Positions 56,681 through 64,000 of a stretch of DNA of 64,000 nt are shown piece after piece. Location of the stretch: contig NC_016478.1 in assembly GCF_000226095.1 (NCBI RefSeq), positions 3,524,001 through 3,588,000 on the forward strand, read 5' to 3'. Position numbers and translations under genes: made by a program. Source of the DNA: Thermothelomyces thermophilus ATCC 42464. Its lineage: Eukaryota > Ascomycota > Sordariomycetes > Sordariales > Chaetomiaceae. A model generated the notes under the pieces. That model did no database searches. It was not told the DNA's origin and saw only the letters and a program-made list of their open reading frames with translations. The first letter of the stretch is position 1; each line of letters starts with the position of its first letter.

Positions 56681-58176
56681 ATGATGGCCCCATTATTTTG
56701 TTATTCTGTCAAGACATCGGCCGCACTCTGCGCCGCGCTTCTCGTCCGAGCCGCCGAAGCGACAGATGGTGCCACCCGTCGACCAGCCGAGCTCGCTCAG
56801 CAGCCCATGTTTGGAACCCACTGCCTCCCGGGGCCGTTCCAACTCGACGCTTATCCGACTTGCGTGACCGCGGCAGACGAAGGCGATAGACCTTGGGCGC
56901 CTTGGACGTCTCGTCCATACTGCGCCGACAACACCAGCTACTGCGTCTTCACCAACTCGCATTTTCGGGGCCCAAACCGGGGCGTGAGCATTATTGACGT
57001 GCGGCCGTCCGGCTCGGACAATCATGCCGCTTCGGCACTTACCTCCATCGCCGAATTCCTTTCGTCACTTGCCGCTTCTCCTGGCTCGCGGGCCGACGAA
57101 CCGCCATCCCCGTTCGAGGTGCGAGATATCCCGCGAAAAGGGAAAGGACTCGTCGCCACGCGCAAGATCCCGCGCGGCCACAGCTTCATGGTCGACTATG
57201 CCGCCATCGTAGCAGATGCCCAACTCCCACGCCTTGTTCGGCGGGCCCAAGGACTGCAGCTCCTGAAGGAAGCCGTCGAGAGGTTGCCAGGGGCAGATGA
57301 GGTTTTGGGTCTGGCAAGGAGCAGCTCTGACCCTGATAACGTGCCCGTGGTCGAGGACGTCATAAGGACCAACTCCTTCACTGTGGAAATCGCCGGCAAA
57401 GACTATATGGCCCTGTTTCCAAGGATCGCTGTGAGTGGACTAGCAACCTGTAGTTAAAAACTGGCATTATTAATTATGCGCACTATCCGCAGAGAATGAA
57501 CCACGCTTGCAAGCCAAGGTCAGCCTCTAATTAGCCCTAGCCCGCCACGTTAGCATAGGTATGTACATACCTTACCTAATTACACGCAACTGACCTGCTT
57601 TCTCCCTTGATTAGCGCCATAACCCGCTTTAATGCCACGACGCTCTCCAACACCGCCATTGCCTTCCGCGACATCCTGCCCGGCGAAGAGATCACCATCA
57701 GCTGTATGTCCCTCCCTGTCTAGGTCCTCCAGACCTAATTAGGCCTTGGACTAACAATTCATTTCTTGCTCTTTTCTTTCTTTCTCCAATTAGACTCCAC
57801 ATTCGGCCTGCCTTCTGAAGCCCGCCAAAAGAAGCTCCTGTCCACGTGGGGCTTCAACTACACGTGTGACCTGTGCTCTCTTCCCCCAGACGAGATAGCC
57901 GCCTCCGATGAGAGGCGGACCCGGATCTCGCGGCTGAGTCAAGAGGTCATCGAGCTGGTGGAGCGCGGCGGCCAGGAGAACATGGAGAAGGCGGTCGGTC
58001 TTTACGCCGAAGCGGTGGACGCTGTGAGGGAGGAGGGGCTGGTCCCGCATCTGGGCGGGCATTATCAGGTTTTGGGACAGCTGTGGGCTGCTGCGGGGGA
58101 TGTCGAGAAAGGACGGGAGTGGATGAAACGCGGGAGGCAAGAGACCGCCGCGTTTGAGGAGCCAAAGGAGGCCTGA
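56681..58176 (+). CDS. SET-domain protein with secretory-type N-terminus
   Basis: A SET-domain protein, 415 residues, from four exons that join in frame: 56681-57430, 57493-57518, 57615-57703 and 57794-58176. Donors are GTGAGT, GTCAGC and GTATGT; acceptors GCAG, TTAG and TTAG. The SET core begins at about residue 145 (FEVRDIPRKGKGLVATRKIPRGHSFMVDYA), continues with RMNHACKP (251-258), which is the NHxCxP motif, then FNATTLSNTAIAFRDILPGEEITISY (to Tyr289) and the post-SET WGFNYTCDLC (Trp307, Cys313, Cys316). Such proteins methylate lysines. The first 28 residues (SAALCAALLVRAAEA) look like a signal peptide, followed by Cys-containing sequence, a combination seen in a fungal SET subfamily of unknown role. 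Exon 2 is only 26 bases. The start could also be the second ATG one codon later. Confidence 0.9.
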
Positions 58177-58381
58177 GGACCGGATAGCAGCGGAAAAGGG
58201 CCGCAAAGAGGGGGGAGAGAGGGGGAGGGGGAGAGGGTAATAAGTTGTAATTATTACAATCAAGAATCTAGAGTTTCGATGGAGTTCTTGAGTGACACAT
58301 TCATCCAAAGGGGAGTTCCACGACCGCATATGCACTAGGGAAACGGAGCAGGAGCAAGGTCCCGAGTAAGTGTGTTAACAA
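58177..58381. other. Spacer between convergent genes
   Basis: About 200 bases, with an A/G-rich stretch (58196-58240) and a TAATAAG word that may serve in 3' end formation. Confidence 0.5.
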
Positions 58382-59509
58382 TCAAGGTCGGTCTATTAAA
58401 TATAAGGGCTCTCCTTTGTGTTCCCTCCTGCCTTCCCGTCGTATCGCTGTCCGACGGGGCAGTATCGCGGGGATAAAGATTTCGTCATCAGTCCAGTCCT
58501 CATCTCCGTCCTCGGCCTCCCACCACAATCTCGTCGCGTTGTCGGCAGAGGCGACTTCGCCTTTGGCTCTCGCCTCCTCGGCGCTCGTCGACTGCTCGGC
58601 TCGCTCCCGCACCAGCCGCACAAAGTCGTCCCGAATCCCCTGTCGAGCACGGTACTGATCTCCATCCAGCACCGTCCGTCCGTCCCTCCAACCCACGAGC
58701 CCATCATCATCATCACCACGGTCCGGAAGGGGACGAGGCGCATCTCCCACAGCCACTTGCTCGCGGGCACGATCCCCAACACCCCCGCCGCCCGTACCTC
58801 CCAGCAACGCCCCCGGCCGGCGCTGCCGTTGTTGCTGTTGCCGGCACCGTTGCCGCAGCCCGGCCGGTCGCCCCTCCTCGCTCTCCTCTCCCCCCTGTTG
58901 CCCCTGACTCGTCCGAGCAGCACCAGCACCAGCACCAGCACCAGCACCCGCAGCAGCACCAGCAGCAGGGCCATCGCCGCCGTCCACGGCCATCATCCCC
59001 ATCCCCTTCTCCACCTCCGTCCTCCCCATGCCCACGTCCACGACCATGTCCACCCACCAGGAGGGCCCAGCGACGACGGCCCGGAGCAGCGCCCACGCCC
59101 GCGCGAGCGTGCGCTCCGCGACCTGCATCTCGGCGCCGCGCGCCCGCTCCTCCGCCGCCGCGTCCCGCACCAGCCCGCGCAGCGCCTCCGTCCGCTCCCG
59201 CTCCTCGCACGCCGCTGCCGCCGCCGCGCGCCAGTCGCCGCACCCCTCGCTACCACCACCGCCACGACCGCCACAACCACGACCACGACCGCCACGACCG
59301 CGACCGCGACCGCGACCGCGACCGAGAGCGGCGGCGCGCCGGGCGGCGGCGGACGCGGCGGACGACTGCTCGTGCCGGGCCAGTTGGGCGCGCAGCGACG
59401 ACAGCCGGCTCGCGGCGCGGGCGTGGGCGGCGCGGGCGGCCGTCACGGCCGTCACGGCGACGGAGAGCGCGTCCTGCGCCAGGACGAGCGCGTCGGCTGG
59501 GGTGTTCAT
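58382..59509 (-). CDS. Hypothetical Ala/Gly/Arg-rich protein
   Basis: An intronless frame of about 375 residues from the ATG MNTPADAL at 59509. Residues 1-60 form a probable coiled coil rich in Ala, Arg and Leu (AARAAHARAASRLSSLRAQLARHE), followed by an RG/GRG run, a second helical Ala/Glu/Arg stretch with CEERERTEALRGLVRDAA, a Trp-containing ALLRAVVAGPSWWVDMV, a Gly/Ala repeat region, a Gln/Arg run and an acidic tail (EAEDGDEDWTDDEIFIPAILPRRTAIRR). An upstream ATG at 59578 adds only a Thr repeat encoded by a microsatellite, so I prefer the internal one. No known domain. A long frame also exists on the other strand of this GC-rich stretch, but the Trp, acidic tail and helices favour the minus strand. 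Evidence is composition only. Confidence 0.5.
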   Translation of the reverse strand: MNTPADALVLAQDALSVAVTAVTAARAAHARAASRLSSLRAQLARHEQSSAASAAARRAAALGRGRGRGRGRGGRGRGCGGRGGGGSEGCGDWRAAAAAACEERERTEALRGLVRDAAAEERARGAEMQVAERTLARAWALLRAVVAGPSWWVDMVVDVGMGRTEVEKGMGMMAVDGGDGPAAGAAAGAGAGAGAGAARTSQGQQGGEESEEGRPAGLRQRCRQQQQRQRRPGALLGGTGGGGVGDRAREQVAVGDAPRPLPDRGDDDDGLVGWRDGRTVLDGDQYRARQGIRDDFVRLVRERAEQSTSAEEARAKGEVASADNATRLWWEAEDGDEDWTDDEIFIPAILPRRTAIRREGRREHKGEPLYLIDRP

Positions 59510-62483
59510 CCTCGTCGTCGTCGTCGTCGTCGTCGTCGTGGTAGTGGTAGTGGTAGTGGTGGTGGTGGTGGGTGCCAAGGAGAAGAGGGGACTCTTGGGC
59601 GCCCGCCCGGCCGGGGGTGGTATCTTTTTTTTTTTTTTTTTTTGTTTTTTTTTCTCGGTCGGTTTGTATGCCTGTGCAGAATGGTTAGCGAGAGGTCGTG
59701 CTGCTCATCAGGTCAGGGGAGGATAAGAGGGAAGCCGGGGATGTGGAGGGGAACGACCCGGTCAGAAGGGGCGCCGAAAGGGGAGACATGAGGTGAGGGC
59801 CCGGTCTTGGGAAGCTATTAGAAGCGTTCTCTAGACCGTCGAAGCTCCTTATCACCGGTAGCAAACATTCAAGATCAACAAATGCTTCAGACTTGGACAT
59901 CAAATGAGCTGAAACTGATGGATATTCCCACTTTGCTGGCCGGGCATATCCCCCCCCAGAAACAAAGTGCTGGATGGCGAACATGATCAAGACGGTGCGC
60001 GGAAATATGAACAGATCAGAAAACAAAATGCGAGAACGCATCTTGACGTCCGACTCACCCGAGAGACAAATGCGTTGTGATCAGTCCTTGCTTCTTGTAT
60101 GTTATATAAGACCAAGATGTCCTGTCCGAACTCTCCGGAAAGCGTCAGGAGCTTAGGTAGGTTCGAGGTCAGAGTATCTGATCCGTCGGTGGTGACCAGG
60201 TCAAGAGAGACTACGCGAGCCAACGTCTTGCTGAGAATGTTTTTTTTTCTTTTTCTTTTGTGGGATGGGAGCGCTGGAGATGCTGAAAGCGCAAGACTAG
60301 ACTTAAAGGCTGACTGATGGAGACTACGGGGGAAGAGCTCTTGGAGAATGACTAAGTACTCTTATACTTGGTTACAGTCCATCCATCAACGCGATTCTGA
60401 ACGCGCGAGAATACGCGTCCTGTGTCTTCAGGACGTACGTCTCGGTGGACTCTTCGAAGCGTCACGTCTGCAGCTGCTTATGCAGAAGGTCGGGCATGAC
60501 ACAAGAACCTTAGAGGCCAAGATGTTCGCTGCATGGCAATACATGTGTTCACCTGCTTGGTACCCTGCTTCCCTGTTATAGTTTTAGAGGACGGAGAATA
60601 CTAGCTAAGGTAACGTAGATAGCCGCAAGTCTCCGGAGCCATAAGTAATTACAATGTAATTAGGGCCACCAAGAGCCAACGTCAGTTGAACATGTAGTTC
60701 ATGGACATAGTACTTGCATGTGCATCGCGTGCGGACAGTCTAGTGCTCTTATAACCATCTTCGACCTCGGCTTCGATCTCTCCGTGGCAACCTTCTTAGC
60801 TGGGATTGCCCATCTCGGACATTCAACATCACCTGAATCATAGCCCCTTCAGGAATTGAGCGAGTGCGTGACGGTCATTCACCGGATTGGGATTGGTGGG
60901 GTTTCGTCCATGTGTCATTAGCACATTAAGCCCTCGATAAAAAAACGGGAAGATCTCATGTCTGCTATTTCAACGCTTGAGAGGGGTCGATGCTGGGCTG
61001 ATCTGGAGGTATAGGTTTCCCAAGAAGACGGCTTATGGTTTTAAGGGTTTCTCTACCTACCTAGGCAGCTTTTCATGCTAGGAACCAGACATGTGGCTCC
61101 AGCATAACGACAGTAGCTTGTGCTCCCGATCAAGGTGCACCAACTATTATTATAGGGGAGCGGAGCGTGTGGCCTATTATCGCTTTTATAAGTGGCCCAT
61201 TCCCGTGGACAAGGTCAAGAACCCGGACTGAAGCCATGTTAGAGCAGTTGACATGCACTGCGGGTACCTATGGGACCGAGGCAACTTGTCAACTGGGTCC
61301 TAGCTCGTTCTTCCTGTGACTCCTATCCTTGTATGTAATTAGATTCTGCTACGTCTAACGCCAATTCCGCGAACCTGGCTCAACTGGGGGCGAGACTCGG
61401 CCTTGGAGAAACAACAACAAATACTGGAATTAAAAGAAAACGAAGTGGGCGTATATCTAGGAACTTGGTAATGGGGCAGCAGTCGCACCAAGAACGCTAT
61501 CACTCTGCCTCCTCGCTGAAAAGGGTTAAATAGTATTCTGGCTTTTGGGCCTTTGTAGGATTAATTGTCGCTCAAGAAACAGGATGCGGGCAATGATATC
61601 AGTTATAATATCAGTCTTTCTCGCTTTATTACATTTTTCATTCCGATTCCTGTGTTTTTTTTTTTTTTTTGGTGGGGGGGGGGGGGGGGGAGGACGTAAC
61701 GTTCTCTCCATGAGGGGTATCGTGATTGTCTGCCAGAGATGAAGTGTAATTAAAAGGCAGCTGCTCAAAGATCGTGCGGTGTGTTCAGTGAATACCTTAG
61801 GCTCACCCAGTGTTGCGTTGGCGCTCAAAGCAGTGCGTTGGCGGGCATATAGGCTATATTCTAAAGCACTAAATATTCAATTCTTAGTTTCGCTTCGGGG
61901 TGTCATGATCGAACGATTGTTGAGTTTGAAATTGCAAAATTTATTGGAGCATCGAAGTCCAGAGGTTCTGGAACAAGCGCCGAAGTTCGAGAACCTCCTG
62001 TCTAAACAAAGCGCTGCTGCAAGTCTCAGGCTCTCTCATCAGTGATAACACGCCCCACGGCAGGTGGTCCCTTGGCGCACGGGCCATTCCAATGTCAGTT
62101 TGACCTCAAAGGGTCCCCACTGAATCCCTCGTTATCCCTAGCGCTGATGTTTCTTCAATTTTCGGATGAACCGCCATGGAAGCTGCGAGTGCTCTGCGAG
62201 TGCCCAGAGTCAGCTTCATCGCCCATTCTCAGTTGCATGCCCATTTGCATTGCTTAGACCTGACAGCTTTTTCGCCAGCGGGGAAAAACGGGCAGCCGAA
62301 TCGCTTCCACGCCCCCGTGGGGACCGCGTTCATTCGCGGCGGCTCAAATGCTCCTTCGGCCGCCTCTAGTCCGAGGCCTTTGCAACTCTCCAATCCAGCT
62401 CCGACAAGGTTAGCGGCGGCAGCGGCGGCGGCGGCGGCAGCAGCAGCAGCAGCGGCGCGCGGCCGTCTAGACTAACCCTCAAG
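59510..62483. other. Spacer with homopolymer tracts
   Basis: 3 kb without a convincing gene. It holds a CGT/GGT trinucleotide microsatellite (59511-59570), a T run (59626-59656), a T-then-G tract (61656-61691), TACCTACCTAGG (61053-61064) and a GCG/GCA repeat (62411-62457) in the 5' untranslated region of the next gene. Open frames at 60348-60581 and 61779-62045 have no domain and no supporting features. Confidence 0.5.
61656..61691. repeat. T-run joined to a G-run
   Basis: About 16 T, then GG-T, then about 18 G and GGAGG. A G-run of this length can form a four-stranded G structure on the plus strand and is prone to slippage. Confidence 0.9.
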
Positions 62484-64000
62484 ATGCTGTCGCACCTCCG
62501 ATTCCATCGACGCGCCCCGTCGAACCCGAGCTCCCCTCTGCCAGAGCAGGCCCCCTCCTGGGACGCTGTTGCGCAACAACGCGAGCACCCGCATTCTCGC
62601 CCGCCTCGCGACGTCTCACCGCGCCCCGATGCACGCCCGCGTTCCCCCAATTCCTCCCAGCTGCCGCCGACACTGCCCCCCATCACCCGAGTGGCGTCGA
62701 CAGGTTCCGACCATTTCTTTACCCCACCCGCCGATGCCCCGCGGCCGTCCCAAGACGCCCGCCAGCCCCAGGCCCGGCCTGGCCGCGACGACAACAATTC
62801 GGGCTTCATTGGCGGGGCAGCTTTGCGGAATCAGCGGAAGGCATCACAGTCGCAGCCGGGGCCTGACGCTGGGACACCCATGGCCGGCCAGCTCCCCGAA
62901 AACCAGCTTTCGAGGGCAACCCCCCGGCCACCACCGATCAATACAACCGGCGCGACTGCACGACCACCAATCTCGGGAGGCAAGCAGTCAAAGACTTCGT
63001 GGTTTTCGACGCCTACAGACCTTCAGGGAACCGGGGCCCTGAGCAAGCGGCCGTCCGGACCGCGGCTAGCAAGCGACTCGGCCGCTAGCCTCGCTTCAGA
63101 ACCGCAAAAAGGGCGGAAGGGTCTGCCGTTTCTTAAGAACCCCATGTCGTCGCTGTTGATGAGGAGGAAGGCCGCCCAGGCTCCGGTGGAAACCCAACCG
63201 CCAGCCCCGAGCTACGACCCGCGCATCAAGGGCACTAGGGTGCACGATTTCAGCGCGCCACGGCCCAGGAAGACAGTATCGCCCAGTGCCGTATCTGCGA
63301 CGAAGCAGGAACCGTCACCGACAGCTCCTGGGCCCACAGCACTCGGGCAGCCTGCAGCGGCTACGCCCGAGGACGGGCTCGTTGCCCACTCCCCAGCGGA
63401 ACCACCTGCTCAGGATACCAAAGAGGCGCCCAGAGATGGCGAGGCTGGCGCCGGCTCTCAGGGACCCCAAGGCGGACGGCTGCCGTCGAGCACCTCGCCG
63501 CCGGTCCAGCCAGGGTCGCTAGCGTCGCCGAACGACGGATCTAGTTTGTACACTTCGGCCTCGGCCGCCTCCAAAGCGACACAAGTTGGCCCCTCGCAAC
63601 CCATGCCTTCAGCGTCTGCTTCAGTGAAGACGACTGCCTCTCGCCAGTTGTCCGCGGCATCGAAGCGGAACTCGGCCGCCTCCGCCATCCCCAAACACAT
63701 GAAGAGCACATCTTCGCGGTTCAGCTTCGACATGATCGGCGCTGCCGAGCAGGAACGGGTCCTGGAGGAGCGGCACCGACAACGCCAGCAGGAGAGAAAG
63801 ATGTCGGACGACCCAGATGCCCGATTTGACGACTTTGACGAGGAATTCGATTACGACGCAATGATGGATGATGATGATGGCTTGGAAGAAAAGGTTCCCG
63901 GCGTCAACGCCGACTACGATGAGCTCGACGAGTACGGGGAAGACCCCGAGGCCGCGCTCGATCCGGACAATGACCAAGAGAACTTTGCCGGCTTTGTGTT
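62484..64000 (+). CDS. Large disordered protein with acidic patch, cut by window end
   Basis: The first 505 codons of an open frame from ATG at 62484 (MLSHLRFHRR) to the window end with no stop. Almost all of it is predicted disordered: Pro, Ser, Gln, Arg-rich (SRPPRDVSPRPDARPRSPNS). Two islands look conserved: PFLKNPMSSLLMRRKAAQ with SYDPRIKGTRVHDFSAPRPR shortly after (about residues 214-260), and SAIPKHMKSTSSRFSFDMIG followed by EQERVLEERHRQRQQERKMS (about 394-440), then an Asp/Glu-rich patch (DARFDDFDEEFDYDAMMDDDD). I have seen the YDPRIxGTRVHDF-type word in fungal proteins of the cell cortex or signalling, but cannot name the family, so I give no function. A GCN-repeat lies just upstream. 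Confidence 0.75.
   Translation, partial: MLSHLRFHRRAPSNPSSPLPEQAPSWDAVAQQREHPHSRPPRDVSPRPDARPRSPNSSQLPPTLPPITRVASTGSDHFFTPPADAPRPSQDARQPQARPGRDDNNSGFIGGAALRNQRKASQSQPGPDAGTPMAGQLPENQLSRATPRPPPINTTGATARPPISGGKQSKTSWFSTPTDLQGTGALSKRPSGPRLASDSAASLASEPQKGRKGLPFLKNPMSSLLMRRKAAQAPVETQPPAPSYDPRIKGTRVHDFSAPRPRKTVSPSAVSATKQEPSPTAPGPTALGQPAAATPEDGLVAHSPAEPPAQDTKEAPRDGEAGAGSQGPQGGRLPSSTSPPVQPGSLASPNDGSSLYTSASAASKATQVGPSQPMPSASASVKTTASRQLSAASKRNSAASAIPKHMKSTSSRFSFDMIGAAEQERVLEERHRQRQQERKMSDDPDARFDDFDEEFDYDAMMDDDDGLEEKVPGVNADYDELDEYGEDPEAALDPDNDQENFAGFV

Noticed and set aside
58418-59791. A 457-codon plus-strand open frame
   Set aside because: It is antisense to the frame called at 58382-59509 and consists of His, Pro, Ser and Thr repeats, as expected when a GC-rich repeat is read on the wrong strand.
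1-64000. CRISPR array or bacterial-type operon
   Set aside because: No regularly spaced identical repeats with unique spacers, and gene structure is eukaryotic with introns.

Overview
The window reads as nuclear DNA of a filamentous ascomycete, most likely a Sordariomycete close to Sordariales/Chaetomiaceae. The reasons are short GT-AG introns of 50-130 bases, GC-rich codon use, a fungal-type CBM1 domain, a HET-domain remnant, and large A+T-rich repeat blocks in which almost every CpA/TpG has become TpA. That last pattern is the signature of repeat-induced point mutation (RIP).

Repeat block 1 (1-18385) is a nest of fossils. A chromodomain Gypsy copy cut by the window start (1-4803) and a second, end-to-end copy with a TCCCG target duplication (6809-14388) both sit in a minus-strand LINE (4804-6808 and 14389 to about 15055). 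The LINE abuts a plus-strand Copia pol remnant (about 15056-16920), then an unassigned stretch and an LTR-like end. Genes follow: an UNC-93-like transporter (minus, 19332-21064), a long spacer, and the mitochondrial acetyl-CoA hydrolase/CoA-transferase ACH1 (plus, 24801-26524).

Repeat block 2 (28217-36568) is another chromodomain Gypsy element with 221-bp LTRs and a CTCAT duplication. It carries a lightly mutated solo LTR of the block 1 family (30469-30892, duplication TTAGG). To its right are a secreted glucuronan-lyase-like PL20 enzyme with CBM1 (37770-38971), an MFS carrier (40255-42019), a tail remnant of a fungal sulfotransferase, a HET-domain remnant, a two-F-box-like protein, a small hydrophilic protein, an atypical SDR, an APH-fold kinase and an unknown protein with a His/Cys pattern.

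At 55099-55803 lies a 705-bp miniature LTR element (TRIM-like). It has 69-bp terminal repeats, a GTTAG duplication, a purine tract, a primer site resembling the half-tRNA-iMet type of Copia, and a tRNA-like segment with A and B boxes. After it come a four-exon SET-domain gene whose conserved NHxC motif is in a 26-base exon, a low-complexity hypothetical gene, a 3-kb spacer and the start of a large disordered protein cut by the window end.

The genes do not form a recognisable biosynthetic cluster; this is ordinary accessory and housekeeping content between RIP-inactivated repeat islands. The features most worth a second look are the TRIM-like element with a tRNA-like insert and the sharp RIP boundaries inside the elements.
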